A DNA stretch of 64,000 nucleotides from Aquimonas sp. (GCA_022241605.1 JAKOMQ010000014.1:39728-103727); one strand, 5' to 3'. Shown: positions 1 to 10,342, counted from the first letter of the stretch. Notes: a model not told the origin generated them from the letters alone. Made by a program: numbers and translations.

Positions 1-2
1 GG

Positions 3-338
3 CAGGGCGGCTACGGCCGCACCGTGATCATCGACCACGGTCAGGGCATCACCACCCTGTATGCCCACCTGTCTCGCTTCGGCCCGCACAAGACCGGCGC
101 CCGCGTCACCCAGGGCAGCACCATCGGCTTTGTCGGCGCTTCCGGGCTGGCCACCGGGCCCCACCTGCACTACGAATTCCGCGTGCACGGCGTGCACCGT
201 GACCCGCTGACGGTGACCCTGCCCAAGCCCGAGCCGCTGCCGCGCTCCGAGCTGGCCCGCTTCCGCCAGCAGACCCAGCCGATGCTGGCGCGTCTGGAGG
301 TGCTCGCCGCCGGCGGCCAGGCGCGTGCCAGCCTCTGA
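3..338 (+). CDS. M23 family metallopeptidase (LytM/murein endopeptidase), C-terminal part; 5' end outside window
   Basis: Frame open from base 3; GQGITTLYAHLS...GATGPHLHYEFR-like M23 signature (VGASGLATGPHLHYEFRV). Confidence 0.85.
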   Translation, partial: QGGYGRTVIIDHGQGITTLYAHLSRFGPHKTGARVTQGSTIGFVGASGLATGPHLHYEFRVHGVHRDPLTVTLPKPEPLPRSELARFRQQTQPMLARLEVLAAGGQARASL

Positions 339-1452
339 GTCGCTGGACGGGCTTTATCTCGGCCTGATCTCCGGCACCAGCGCAGACGGCATTGATGCCT
401 GCGCCGTCGAACTGCGCGGCGCGCAGGTCCGACTGCTCGGCGGACGCACCTATCCCTGGGACGAGGCGCTTCGCGCGCGCATCCTGCGCGTGTCCCAGCA
501 TGAGCCGCTGGTTTCGCTGGATGAATTTGGTGAGCTCGACACCGCGGTCGCCGAAGCCTTCGCCGCCGCCGCGCTGCACCTGATGCACGACTTTGGCCTG
601 GACGCGAATGCAATCCGGGCGATCGGCTCGCACGGCCAGACCCTGCGGCATCGACCCGCCGGCCCCCTGCCCTTCACCCTGCAGATCGGCGACCCGTCGC
701 GAATCGCCGAGCGCACGGAGCAGTGCGTGGTAGCCGACTTCCGCCGCCGCGACGTCGCCGCCGGCGGCCAGGGCGCGCCGCTGGTGCCAGCCTTCCATCG
801 CGCGGTGTTCGCCGATCCCACGCAAGCGCGCGCCGTGCTCAACATCGGCGGCATCGCCAACCTGAGTCTGCTGGGTGCGGGTCCAGTGCTGGGCTTCGAC
901 TGCGGGCCCGGCAACGGCCTGATGGACGCCTGGTGCCTGCGCCATCGCGGGCAGGGTTACGACGCCGATGGCGCCTTCGCGGCGGAAGGCCAGCCCGATG
1001 CCGAACTGCTGGCGCGGCTGCTGGCCGATGACTACCTCGCGCTTGAGCCGCCCAAGAGCAGCGGCCGCGACCGCTACCATCTGGCCTGGCTGGAGACCCA
1101 GCTCGACGGCCGCACGCTGGCACCCGCCGACGTGCAGGCCAGCCTGCTGGAGTTCACCGCCGTCAGCATCGCCCAAGCCTTGGAGCGCTGGCAGCCCGAG
1201 GGCCGGCGCGTGCTGATCTGCGGCGGCGGCGTGCACAACTCGCGATTGATGGCCCGTTTGGCCGCGCTGCTGCCTGCGAGGATCGTGGAGTCCACCGCCG
1301 CCCACGGCGTCGACCCGGACTTCGTCGAGGCCATGACCTTCGCCTGGCTGGCGCGCGAAACCCTGTCCGGCCGCCCCGGCAACCTCTGCGAGGCCACCGG
1401 CGCGCGCGGGCCGCGGGTGCTGGGGGCGGTGTGGGCGGGAGGCGTCTTGTAG
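325..1452 (+). CDS. anmK: Anhydro-N-acetylmuramic acid kinase
   Basis: GLISGTSADGIDA N-terminus, IGSHGQTLRH, NIGGIANLS, GFDCGPGNGLMD motifs; GTG start overlapping the upstream stop. Confidence 0.95.
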   Translation: MPASESLDGLYLGLISGTSADGIDACAVELRGAQVRLLGGRTYPWDEALRARILRVSQHEPLVSLDEFGELDTAVAEAFAAAALHLMHDFGLDANAIRAIGSHGQTLRHRPAGPLPFTLQIGDPSRIAERTEQCVVADFRRRDVAAGGQGAPLVPAFHRAVFADPTQARAVLNIGGIANLSLLGAGPVLGFDCGPGNGLMDAWCLRHRGQGYDADGAFAAEGQPDAELLARLLADDYLALEPPKSSGRDRYHLAWLETQLDGRTLAPADVQASLLEFTAVSIAQALERWQPEGRRVLICGGGVHNSRLMARLAALLPARIVESTAAHGVDPDFVEAMTFAWLARETLSGRPGNLCEATGARGPRVLGAVWAGGVL

Positions 1453-1483
1453 CGACGTACGCTCAAGCGTACGCTCCTCGACC

Positions 1484-1726
1484 ATGATCCGGATCACTGC
1501 CAGCGAAGCCCGCGCCAATCTCTACCGCCTCATCGACCAGGCGGCCGATTCGCATGCGCCCATCCACATCTCCGGCAAGCGCGCCGACGCCGTGCTGGTG
1601 TCGGCTGAAGACTGGAGCGCCATCCAGGAAACCCTGCACCTGCTTTCGGTGCCGGGCATGCGCGAATCGGTGAAGGAAGGCTTGGCGGAGCCGCTGGAAA
1701 GCTGCAGCGAGGCGCTGGATTGGTGA
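1484..1726 (+). CDS. Type II antitoxin, Phd/YefM family
   Basis: MIRITASEARANLYRLIDQAADSHAPIHISGKRADAVLVSAEDWSAIQETLHLLS is a typical YefM sequence; overlaps downstream toxin. Confidence 0.9.
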   Translation: MIRITASEARANLYRLIDQAADSHAPIHISGKRADAVLVSAEDWSAIQETLHLLSVPGMRESVKEGLAEPLESCSEALDW

Positions 1727-1986
1727 GCTGGCGGCTGCTGTTCACCCGACACGCCCAGAAAGACGCCAAGCACCTCGCTGCCGCCGGGCTGAAGCCCAAG
1801 GCCGAGGCGCTGCTGGCCGTGCTTGCGCAGAACCCCTACCAGTCGCCGCCGCCCTTCGAGACACTCGTGGGCGATCTGGCGGGCACCTACTCGCGGCGGA
1901 TCAACATCCAGCATCGCCTTGTCTATCAGGTGCTGGACGCCGAGCGCACGGTCAAGGTGCTGCGCCTATGGACGCACTACGAATAG
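1720..1986 (+). CDS. Type II toxin, Txe/YoeB family mRNA interferase
   Basis: WRLLFTRHAQKDAKHL...YSRRINIQHRLVYQVL...VLRLWTHYE, YoeB signature. Confidence 0.9.
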   Translation: MVSWRLLFTRHAQKDAKHLAAAGLKPKAEALLAVLAQNPYQSPPPFETLVGDLAGTYSRRINIQHRLVYQVLDAERTVKVLRLWTHYE

Positions 1987-2002
1987 GCCTGCGCGCGCGA
2001 CT

Positions 2003-3529
2003 TCAAAACAACTCCCCCTGCGGCGAAGCCGGCGCCGCGCGCTGCTCCACGCGCCGGCGTCGACTGCCGTGGCGCTCCAGCACCTCACGGTTCAGCCGCG
2101 ACAGCTCGGGCTGGCTGCGCCGCCACTCCGCCAGGCGCGCGCGCGCCTCGCGCGCGGCCTGGGCATGGTCGAGCAGGGGCAGCGGGTAGTCGCGGCCCAG
2201 CTTCAGCCCGTAGCGCTGCTGCTGGGCGCTGCCCATCTTCCAGGGCTCGTGGATCCAGGGCGCCGGCACGGCCGCCAGCTCGGGCACCCAGCGGCGGATG
2301 AAGACGCCGTCCGGGTCCTGATCCAGCGACTGCTTCACCGGGCTGTACATGCGCGGGATGTTGATGCCGGTGACCCCGGACTGCATCTGCACCTGGCTGT
2401 AGTGGATGCCGGGCTCGTAATCGTTGAAGCAGCGCGCGAGGTGCAGGCCCGGCTGGCGCCAGTGCAGCCACAGCTGCCAGGCCGCGATCGCGACCAGCAT
2501 GGCGCGCATGCGGAAGTTGAGCCAGCCGGTGTGGACCAGGGCGCGCATGCAGGCATCCACGAACGGCCAGCCGGTGTGCCCGCTTGCCCAGGCCTCGAAA
2601 CGCATCGCATCGAAGTCGGACTCGCGCAGGCCGTCGTAGCCGCGGTTGACGTTGTGGAACTCGATCGCCGGCTCGGTCTCCAGCTTCTGGATGAAGTGGC
2701 AGTGCCAGTGCAGGCGCGACTCGAAGCTGGCCAGCGCCCGCGGCCACTGGCCGCGCTGGTCCTTCGGCAGCGCCTTCAGTTCGGCTGCACGACCGCGGGC
2801 GGCGTGCACGGCCTCGCGCAGCGAAAGGCAGCCCCAGGCCAGATGCGTGGACAGCCGCGAACAGGCGCGCGCCGCCGACAGCGGGCTCGACATCTCGCGG
2901 CTGTAGTGCTCGCCGCGGCGGTGCAGGAAGCCGTCGAGGCAACGCAGGGCCGAAGCGCGCCCGGCAGCCTGCAGGACCGGCACCGGCGTGGGCGCATTCA
3001 GCCCCGGCGGCCACTCCGGCAATGCGCCAGGCTCCAGGCCCAACGGCGTAAGCGCGCTCGGCGCGGGAATCTGCGCTTCGGCCATCAGCCCCTCCCACTG
3101 CCGCACCCAGTGCTGGCGCCGCTTCAGCCCACGCACCACGCCGAACTGCCGCCACTGCCGGAACGCGATGCCGCGCGCCCGGCACCAGGCCGCCACTGCA
3201 CGGTCACGGGCGAAGGTCCAGCCGTTGCCGGTCTCCTCGTGGGCGTGGACGGCATCGAACGGCTGCTGCGCATGCAGGGCCTCAAGCACCGCACAGGCCT
3301 CACCCGCGCGCAGCAGCAGGGGCTGACCCAACCCGCCGAGCGCACCGCGCAGCTCGAGCAGTGCCGGCCGCAGCACCTGCCAATGGCGCGCGGACACATC
3401 CGGCTGCGCCCAATAGCCCGGCTCCAGCAGGAATACAGGCAGCACCGCGCCGCGCGCAGCGGCCGCGGCCAGCGGGGCGTGGTCGTGCACGCGCAGGTCG
3501 CGTTTGAACCAGACGAGGGTGGTGGGCAT
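2003..3529 (-). CDS. Cryptochrome/deoxyribodipyrimidine photolyase family protein
   Basis: MPTTLVWFKRDLRVHDHAPL N-term; FESRLHWHCHFIQKLE, GWPFVDACMRAL, NFRMRAMLVAIAAW FAD-domain motifs; start trimmed to ATG at 3529. Confidence 0.9.
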   Translation of the reverse strand: MPTTLVWFKRDLRVHDHAPLAAAAARGAVLPVFLLEPGYWAQPDVSARHWQVLRPALLELRGALGGLGQPLLLRAGEACAVLEALHAQQPFDAVHAHEETGNGWTFARDRAVAAWCRARGIAFRQWRQFGVVRGLKRRQHWVRQWEGLMAEAQIPAPSALTPLGLEPGALPEWPPGLNAPTPVPVLQAAGRASALRCLDGFLHRRGEHYSREMSSPLSAARACSRLSTHLAWGCLSLREAVHAARGRAAELKALPKDQRGQWPRALASFESRLHWHCHFIQKLETEPAIEFHNVNRGYDGLRESDFDAMRFEAWASGHTGWPFVDACMRALVHTGWLNFRMRAMLVAIAAWQLWLHWRQPGLHLARCFNDYEPGIHYSQVQMQSGVTGINIPRMYSPVKQSLDQDPDGVFIRRWVPELAAVPAPWIHEPWKMGSAQQQRYGLKLGRDYPLPLLDHAQAAREARARLAEWRRSQPELSRLNREVLERHGSRRRRVEQRAAPASPQGELF

Positions 3530-3678
3530 GGCGCCAGTGTCGGCAGGCGCGCTTGCAGTCGGTGTGAACCGCCATCGCCTGCGGTCCGTCATGGGGCGAT
3601 TGGCTGGAACTCGGCGAGCCAAAGGGGGACGTACACTGCGCGCCGACGCTCTCCGCTACGAAAAGACAACCCGCGACG

Positions 3679-4611
3679 ATGAATGATAGCTCGACCCGGT
3701 TCATGCCCCTTTTGAGGAGACGAGTCCGTTCCGCCCTGGAGCTGTTCCTGCTTCCTGGGCTGATCGCGGTCCTGCCATGGCCGCTTGGGCTGCGGGTAGC
3801 CCATCGAGTCGCGCGCTGGGCCTTCCTGTATCGAAGTGAGGTGGAGCTGGCGACGGCCGAGGCCAGTCGCCTTGGATTCGCCGCCGAGCCCGCCGCCTTC
3901 GCTAAGCGGGTGCGCCTGCGCCTGCTGGTGGATGTGATCGATGGCTACCAGACGGTGCTGCGCGGCGATCGCTACGTGCGCCGCTGGGTGGAGGTCCGCG
4001 GCGACCCCCTGCCCGAATCCGGCCCCCTGTTGTTCGCAGGGCTGCACCATGGCTGCGGATTCTGGTTCCTGCCAGCCATGCGCCTGCGCAAGCTCGGACC
4101 CTCGATTATTGCGCCACGGGTGGACCATCTAACCTCCAACAGCGGTCGCCTCGAGGCGACCTTCCTGCGCCTGCGGCTGCGGCTGATTTCAAGGGCCGCC
4201 GGCAAGCCCCTCGTGCACCGCGGCGGCGCGGCTGACGGGCTGGGCGCGATCCTCTCCGCGGGCGGCGTAGGCTTCGGACTGCCCGATATTCCCACCTCCA
4301 GGCCCGATGCTGTCACGGTTGAGATCGCCGGACTGCGTTGTCGACTCGCGCAGGGGCTCTACGAAATCGCGCTGAAGCAATCCGCGCCGATCTACTTCTT
4401 CACCACCGACACCGACCTCGACAGCGGGCAGCGCTGGGTACTGATCCAGCGCTGCGGAGCCACGGATGCGATCTCGGCGACTCGCGAGTACGCGCGATTC
4501 CTTAGCGACGCCATCGAACGCGACCCTACCGGATGGCGCTTCTGGACAATCGTTCGGCAGCTTTTGGTAGCGACCGAGGTCGTCGGCCAGGCTAGCTCCG
4601 AGCCGGGCTGA
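3679..4611 (+). CDS. Putative LpxL/HtrB-like acyltransferase
   Basis: Size and organisation like lipid A acyltransferases (AGLHHGCGFWFLPA, PDIPTS, AIERDPTGWRFW); divergent catalytic region. Confidence 0.55.
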   Translation: MNDSSTRFMPLLRRRVRSALELFLLPGLIAVLPWPLGLRVAHRVARWAFLYRSEVELATAEASRLGFAAEPAAFAKRVRLRLLVDVIDGYQTVLRGDRYVRRWVEVRGDPLPESGPLLFAGLHHGCGFWFLPAMRLRKLGPSIIAPRVDHLTSNSGRLEATFLRLRLRLISRAAGKPLVHRGGAADGLGAILSAGGVGFGLPDIPTSRPDAVTVEIAGLRCRLAQGLYEIALKQSAPIYFFTTDTDLDSGQRWVLIQRCGATDAISATREYARFLSDAIERDPTGWRFWTIVRQLLVATEVVGQASSEPG

Positions 4612-4754
4612 AGCAACCGCGGCACGATCCGAGCGTTGCCTGCACCGGGTCGGCACCACGACGTCGAAGCGGCGTCGCCTAGGCCGCGTGAGCGGTTGAA
4701 CCAACACAGAGACGACGCGCTATAACGGTGGCTCCGGGACCGCACTCAATCAAT

Positions 4755-5603
4755 TCAAGGCTCGCGATGAGGCGATTCCGGGGGCTCCCGCGAAGACTCC
4801 AGGCGCCGCGGCGGAAATCGCAGCAGCACGCCGCGGCCCGTCTCGTCCTGCGGCTGTCCCGCGCGCAGGCTGCCGGGGCCGCTCCACAGCGGCTTGACCT
4901 CAAGCGGGGCCTGCAGCTCCCAGGTCGAGGCCTCGGCCGCACGCTGTTCGGCCTCCAGCTCCTCCTCGATCTCCCAGCTGTAGCGCTTGCGCGGCGGCAG
5001 CGGGTCCAGCCGGCGCCAGAGCAGGCCGGCGGCGAAGCCGAACAGGCCGCCGGCGAGGTGGTACTCCCAGCTGACGCCGGGCTCGCGCGGCAGCACGGTC
5101 AGCAGCATGCCGCCGTAGAGGAAGAAGGCGATGAAGCCGGTGGCCACGGCCACGCGGTCGCGGCGGGTGATGCCGAGTGCGAGGATCAGGAACATCAGGC
5201 CGTGGGTGAGCCCGCTGGCGCCGATGTGGTGGGAAGGCCGACCGAACAGCCACACCGCCAGGCCCGCCGCCACCCAGATCAGCGGCAGCGCCCGCCAGCC
5301 GGCGCGCGGAAACGAGGCGAATACCAGGGTGCCCAGCACCAGCAGTGCGAAGCTGTTGCCCAGCAGATGGGCGAAGGAGCCGTGGATCAGCGGCGCAGTG
5401 AGTACGCCGATCAGGCCCGAGAGCTCGCCCGGATACGTGCCCAGACCACTGAAGGAGGTGTCGAGGAACATCTCCAGTGCCTTGATCCACCACAGCCCGA
5501 TGACGAACCCCGCACTGAGCAGCAGGCCGCTGCGGAAGCGTCGACGGTCGAGCTCGGCCTGCTGGCGCGGGTCCGGGTGGGTTTCGTGCAGGGGCAGGTC
5601 CAT
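4755..5603 (-). CDS. Rhomboid family intramembrane serine protease
   Basis: Multiple TM segments, GASGLTHGLMF active-site motif, HLLGNSFALLVLG. Confidence 0.85.
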   Translation of the reverse strand: MDLPLHETHPDPRQQAELDRRRFRSGLLLSAGFVIGLWWIKALEMFLDTSFSGLGTYPGELSGLIGVLTAPLIHGSFAHLLGNSFALLVLGTLVFASFPRAGWRALPLIWVAAGLAVWLFGRPSHHIGASGLTHGLMFLILALGITRRDRVAVATGFIAFFLYGGMLLTVLPREPGVSWEYHLAGGLFGFAAGLLWRRLDPLPPRKRYSWEIEEELEAEQRAAEASTWELQAPLEVKPLWSGPGSLRAGQPQDETGRGVLLRFPPRRLESSREPPESPHREP

Positions 5604-5896
5604 GGTGGAAAAGGTTGGGGGCGCGTTCAGGGCATGGCAAGGGCGAGGCTGCTGGCTTCGCTGTGAAACCCGCGCTTTCAGCCGGGCTTCATCCGGACGG
5701 ACACTCCCGCAGGTGACCCAAGCCATTGACGCAGTGCGTCTTTCCGATCATTCAATCGGACCGGATGCGCGCCGAGGCAGGCGACACCGCGGGCCGGGCT
5801 CACGTGCTTTTGGCTTTGCCGCACTGCGGCAGGGCTAAGATGCGCGCCTTCATCAATGTTCACACGCGCCTGCCCGAGGGCAGGCCTGAGTACCGC

Positions 5897-6697
5897 ATGC
5901 CTGACGCCGATACCGCCATCGAGTTCGACCGGGTCACCCTGGCTCGCGGCCCACGCACGATTCTGCGCGAGGCCTCGGTGTGCGTGCCCGCCGGCAAGGT
6001 GACCGCGGTGATCGGTCCCTCGGGCGCCGGCAAGTCGACCCTGCTGCACGCGGTGACCGGCGAGCTGGAGCCCAGCGCCGGGCACGTACGCGTGCTCGAC
6101 CACATGCATCCGACGCGCAGCCGGGCCGAGCTGTTCCGCCTGCGACGGCGCATGGGGGTGCTGCTGCAGGGCAACGGCCTGCTGACGGACCTGTCCACCT
6201 TCGAGAACGTGGCGCTGCCGCTGCGCGAGCACACCCGCTTGCCGGAGCCGCTGCTGCGCGAACTGGTGGAGATCAAGCTCAACGCGGTTGGCTTGGCAGA
6301 GGCAGGCGCGCTGACGCCGCAGGAGCTCTCCGGCGGTATGGCGCGACGGGTGGCGCTGGCGCGTGCGCTGGTGCTGGACCCGCCCCTGATGCTGTACGAC
6401 GAGCCGCTGACCGGGCTGGACCCGATTGCCTGCGGGGTGATCCTGGCGCTGATCCGCCGGCTCAACGACAGCCTGGGCTTGACCAGCCTCGTGATCACCC
6501 ACCACGTGGCCGAAAGCCTGGAAATGGCCGACCACGTGATTGTGGTGGCGAATGCCGGGATCGCCTTTTCCGGCAGCACCGCCGAGCTCACCCGCAGCGA
6601 AGACCCGCTGCTGCGTCAGTTCCTGGACGGCAGCCCGGACGGGCCGATCGGCTTCGACTACCGGCGCGGCGCCGGCACGGAAGCCACCCATGCGTGA
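5897..6697 (+). CDS. mlaF: Phospholipid ABC transporter ATP-binding protein MlaF
   Basis: Walker A GPSGAGKST, signature LSGGMARRVALARAL, Walker B LMLYDEP; first gene of mla cluster. Confidence 0.92.
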   Translation: MPDADTAIEFDRVTLARGPRTILREASVCVPAGKVTAVIGPSGAGKSTLLHAVTGELEPSAGHVRVLDHMHPTRSRAELFRLRRRMGVLLQGNGLLTDLSTFENVALPLREHTRLPEPLLRELVEIKLNAVGLAEAGALTPQELSGGMARRVALARALVLDPPLMLYDEPLTGLDPIACGVILALIRRLNDSLGLTSLVITHHVAESLEMADHVIVVANAGIAFSGSTAELTRSEDPLLRQFLDGSPDGPIGFDYRRGAGTEATHA

Positions 6698-7430
6698 GCA
6701 ACTGCGCGCGCTTGGCCGGATGGGCCTGTTCCTGCTGCGCATTCTCGGCTCGATCCGCCCGGGTCACGGCCTGTTTCGCGACACGGCGGTGCAGGTGTAT
6801 TCGATCGGTGCCCGCTCAGTCTCGATCGTCGCAGTGGGCGGCGCTTTCGTGGGCCTGGTGCTGGCCCTGCAGGGCTACCGGACGCTCACCACGTTTGGCG
6901 CCGGCAGCTCGCTGGGCACCCTGCTCGGTCTGACCCTGTTCCGCGAACTGGGCCCGGTGCTGGCGGCAATCCTGTTCTGCGGGCGCGCGGGCTCGGCGAT
7001 GGCCGCCGAGCTGGGCCTGATGCGCGCCACTGATCAAATCACCGCACTTTCGATGATGGCCATCGACCCGGTGCGCAAGGTGGTGGCGCCGCGTTTTCTG
7101 GCGGGCGTGATCAGCCTGCCGCTGCTGACCATGGTGTTCTGCGCCTTCGCGATTCTCGGGGGCTGGATCCAGGCCGTGCTCGTGTTGGGCCTGGACAGCG
7201 GCTTCTACTGGGGCTCGCTGCAGCAGAGCATCGACCTGGTCGACGACTTCGGCCAGGCGGTGGTGAAGTCGCTGTTCTTCGGCGTCGCCACCACCCTCAT
7301 TGCCACCCACGCCGGCTACCACGCGCCGCCGACCATCGAGGGCACCTCGGTGGCGACTACCCAGTCGGTGGTGATGGGTTCGCTGATGGTGCTGTTCCTC
7401 ACCTTCATCCTCACTGCCACCCTCTACTGA
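6690..7430 (+). CDS. mlaE: Phospholipid ABC transporter permease MlaE
   Basis: MlaE family: FRELGPVLAAILFCGRAGSAMAAELG. Confidence 0.93.
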   Translation: MREQLRALGRMGLFLLRILGSIRPGHGLFRDTAVQVYSIGARSVSIVAVGGAFVGLVLALQGYRTLTTFGAGSSLGTLLGLTLFRELGPVLAAILFCGRAGSAMAAELGLMRATDQITALSMMAIDPVRKVVAPRFLAGVISLPLLTMVFCAFAILGGWIQAVLVLGLDSGFYWGSLQQSIDLVDDFGQAVVKSLFFGVATTLIATHAGYHAPPTIEGTSVATTQSVVMGSLMVLFLTFILTATLY

Positions 7431-7439
7431 GAGCCTGCC

Positions 7440-7928
7440 ATGGCCACATCGTCCAAGATCGAATGGAGCGTCGGGCTGTTCATCCTGATGGGATTCGCAT
7501 GCGCGTTCGCGCTGGCGTTCGCCTCCACCAATGCCGGTGGCGGGCTGCGCGGCGAGACCTACACGGTGATCGCGCGCTTCACCAATGCCGGTGACCTCAA
7601 GCCGCGCTCGCCGGTGCGCATCGCCGGGGTCAAGATCGGCGAGGTGACTTCGATCACCCTCGACCCGGACAGCTTCGACGCCATCGCCACCCTGCGCCTG
7701 AGCCGTTCCGCCGGCGAGATCCCCGCCGATACGGCGGCGGCGATCTACACCAGCGGCCTGCTCGGCGACCGCTACATCGGGCTCGCCCCAGGCGGCGACC
7801 CTGTCGCCCTGCTGCAGGGCGACGAGATTCTGCTGACCCAGTCTGCCGTGGTGCTTGAGCAGCTGATTGGACAATTCGTTTTCGGCAACACTGCCGCCAC
7901 AGACGGCGGCGGCGGCGACAGCCGATGA
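7440..7928 (+). CDS. mlaD: Outer membrane lipid asymmetry protein MlaD (MCE domain)
   Basis: YTVIARFTNAGDLKPRSPVRIAGVKIGEV MCE motif. Confidence 0.93.
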   Translation: MATSSKIEWSVGLFILMGFACAFALAFASTNAGGGLRGETYTVIARFTNAGDLKPRSPVRIAGVKIGEVTSITLDPDSFDAIATLRLSRSAGEIPADTAAAIYTSGLLGDRYIGLAPGGDPVALLQGDEILLTQSAVVLEQLIGQFVFGNTAATDGGGGDSR

Positions 7929-7956
7929 TGCCCCCAAGGACCCGGGAGACCCCACC

Positions 7957-8571
7957 ATGAAGTTCCAGACTGTTGCTTTCGCGAATCTGATCCTCGCTGC
8001 CCTGCTGAGCCTGCCGACGCTGGCCACCGCACGCCCCGGCGCCATCATCGAGGAGCGTACGCGCAGCGTGCTCTCCACCCTGGTCGCCGAGCGCGATGCC
8101 TTCGATGCCGACCGCGCTCGGCTCGAAGCCTTCGTCGAAAGCGAACTCGACGCTCTGTTCGATCGCGAGTATTCGGCCCGCCTGGTGCTTGGTCGACACG
8201 GCCGCGGCGTGGCCCCCGAGAAAATCTCGGCCTTTGCCGACGCCCTGATCAAGAGCCTGCTCAAGCGCTACGGCGAAGCCCTGCTGGAGGCCGATCCTTC
8301 GGTCGAGGTGCGCGTCACCGGCGAGACCGACCTGCGCGGCGGCCAGATCGTGCGCGTGGCCAGCGAGATCCTGCGCCGCGGCGGCGCACCGGTGAAGGTG
8401 GACTACCTGTTCCGCCCGGTCGGCGACGACTGGCTGGTGTTCGACGTCATCGTCGAAGGCGTGTCCTACGTGCAGACCTTCCGCACCCAGTTCGATGAGC
8501 GCATGCGCCGGCAGAGTATCGACGAAGTGATCGAGGGCCTGAACCGCGGCGAGATCGATGTCGAGGGTTGA
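7957..8571 (+). CDS. mlaC: MlaC family phospholipid-binding protein
   Basis: Signal peptide; DWLVFDVIVEGVSYVQTFRTQF, typical MlaC. Confidence 0.9.
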   Translation: MKFQTVAFANLILAALLSLPTLATARPGAIIEERTRSVLSTLVAERDAFDADRARLEAFVESELDALFDREYSARLVLGRHGRGVAPEKISAFADALIKSLLKRYGEALLEADPSVEVRVTGETDLRGGQIVRVASEILRRGGAPVKVDYLFRPVGDDWLVFDVIVEGVSYVQTFRTQFDERMRRQSIDEVIEGLNRGEIDVEG

Positions 8572-8869
8572 GCGCGAGGCACTGTCGATCGAGCGTGACG
8601 GCAGCGCCCTGCGCCTGTCGGGTCGCCTTGACATCGACTCGGCGCCGGCGCTGCTCGAGCAGGCCCTGCCGATGCTCAAGCGCCTGGAGCGCGTCGAGCT
8701 TGGCGGCTTGAGCGATATCGACAGCGCGGGAGTCGCCAGCCTGCGCCTGCTGCAGCGCTGGGCGACGGACGCCGGCAGCACGCTGTCGCTGCAGCAGCCA
8801 CCGCCACGCTTCGCAGCGATCTGCGCTGCGCATCGGCTTGACCCAGGCGAATGGGCCGGGCGCAACTGA
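8558..8869 (+). CDS. mlaB: STAS-domain protein MlaB
   Basis: LRLSGRLDIDSAPALLEQA...ELGGLSDIDSAGVASLRLLQ; overlaps mlaC. Confidence 0.85.
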   Translation: MSRVEREALSIERDGSALRLSGRLDIDSAPALLEQALPMLKRLERVELGGLSDIDSAGVASLRLLQRWATDAGSTLSLQQPPPRFAAICAAHRLDPGEWAGRN

Positions 8870-8936
8870 TATGCCGCGCGCCCGCTTTCAGATCGCTCAA
8901 CCGAGGCCTGCAGTAAGGCCACGCAAGGAGGCACCC

Positions 8937-9737
8937 ATGCGCCACAATCCACTCTTCACCGCGGCGCTGCTGCTTGCCACCCTGGCCGCCGCGCCTGCAG
9001 CCCTTGCCCAACAGGAAACACCGCTGGAAGAGCCGCTGACTACGCCGGCCAACGACTCCATGAGCGACCTCGACCCTTGGCAGGGTTTCAACCGTCGCAT
9101 GCACACCTTGAACATGGGCGTCGACCGCATCGTGTTCAGGCCCGCAGCCGTCGGATACCAGAAGGTGACGCCGCCGGTGGTCCGCGCCGGAGTCAGCAAC
9201 TTCTTCCGTAATCTCGGCCAGCCCGTGGTGGCGCTGAACCTGCTGCTGCAGGGCCGACCGGGACAGGCCGGCACCGCATTGGGGCGCTTCGGATTCAACG
9301 CCGCGCTGGGCTTCGGCGGCTTTCTCGATCCAGCCAGCAGCGCAAACATCCCTTTTCGGGACGCGGACATCGGCCAGACCCTGGGTCGTTACGGATGGAA
9401 ACGCTCGCGCTATCTGGTGATGCCCCTGTTCGGCCCCGGCACCGTCCGGGATGTCGGCGGCCGCCTTACCACCACTCGGATCAGCCCGATCAGTCGACTG
9501 GCCAGCGAAGTCGGGCCGGGTGTCACCTTCGTGTATGGCCTTGATGCACGCGCCTCCGTGCTCCAGTTCGAGTCCCTGCTGGCCGAGGCCGAAGACGACT
9601 ATCTGCTGATCCGCGACGCCTATCTGCAGCGCCGACGCTGCTACATCGACGACTGCAGCGGCGATCTGCCCGACTACCTGCTGCCCGACTACGAATACGA
9701 ACTGCCGGATATCGACTTCCGCATCCTGGGACGCTGA
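8937..9737 (+). CDS. mlaA: MlaA/VacJ family outer membrane lipoprotein
   Basis: DPWQGFNRRMHTLNMGVDRIVFRP..., GRFGFNAALGFGGFLDPAS, QTLGRYGW. Confidence 0.92.
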   Translation: MRHNPLFTAALLLATLAAAPAALAQQETPLEEPLTTPANDSMSDLDPWQGFNRRMHTLNMGVDRIVFRPAAVGYQKVTPPVVRAGVSNFFRNLGQPVVALNLLLQGRPGQAGTALGRFGFNAALGFGGFLDPASSANIPFRDADIGQTLGRYGWKRSRYLVMPLFGPGTVRDVGGRLTTTRISPISRLASEVGPGVTFVYGLDARASVLQFESLLAEAEDDYLLIRDAYLQRRRCYIDDCSGDLPDYLLPDYEYELPDIDFRILGR

Positions 9738-9742
9738 GCGCA

Positions 9743-10342
9743 ATGGCCAATCTGCCTGCCCCCGACCAACTGGAGAGCGTGCTCGACCAGGCCTGGCAGC
9801 AGCTGGCGCTGGGCGCGAGCCGACGTCATTCGCCCTTCCACCAGGGCGTGCTGGCGAGCATCGGCGAGGCCGGCGTCGACGCCCGTTACGTGGTCCTGCG
9901 CGGCGCCGAGCGCAGCAGCCACACCTTGGCATTCCATACGGACCGCCGCTCGCCCAAGTGCGAACAGCTGCTCAGGCATCCCCAGGTGGCCTGGTGCTTC
10001 TTCGGCGACGGCGTGCAGCTGCGCTGCAGCGGTCTGGCCGCACTGCTGGAGGCCGGAGATCCACTCGAAAGCGCATGGGACCGCACCACCAGCTTCGGCC
10101 GCCGCTGCTACCGGGTTGAACAGGCGCCCGGCAGCCGGCTGGACGGTCCGGACAGCGGGCTGCCGGCTTCGGCGCTGGACCCGAACGAGCCCGCCGAGGC
10201 TGCCGACTCCGGCCGCCCCAACTTCGCCCGCGTCGAGGTGACCCTTCAGCAGATCGACTGGCTGCACCTCGGCCATGCCGGCCATCGCCGCGCGCTGTTC
10301 GAGGCGGGCGATGGCTGGCAGGGGCGCTGGATCCAGCCCTAG
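9743..10342 (+). CDS. Pyridoxamine 5'-phosphate oxidase-like FMN-binding protein
   Basis: GVDARYVVLRGAERSSHTLAFHTDRRSPKCEQLLRHPQVAWCFFGD, PNPOx-like. Confidence 0.8.
   Translation: MANLPAPDQLESVLDQAWQQLALGASRRHSPFHQGVLASIGEAGVDARYVVLRGAERSSHTLAFHTDRRSPKCEQLLRHPQVAWCFFGDGVQLRCSGLAALLEAGDPLESAWDRTTSFGRRCYRVEQAPGSRLDGPDSGLPASALDPNEPAEAADSGRPNFARVEVTLQQIDWLHLGHAGHRRALFEAGDGWQGRWIQP

Noticed and set aside
1823-3682. 619-aa plus-strand ORF
   Set aside because: Antisense to the photolyase; shadow ORF.
5897-9737. mla cluster with mlaA adjacent as a novelty
   Set aside because: mlaA next to mlaFEDCB is known in several gammaproteobacteria; described as ordinary.
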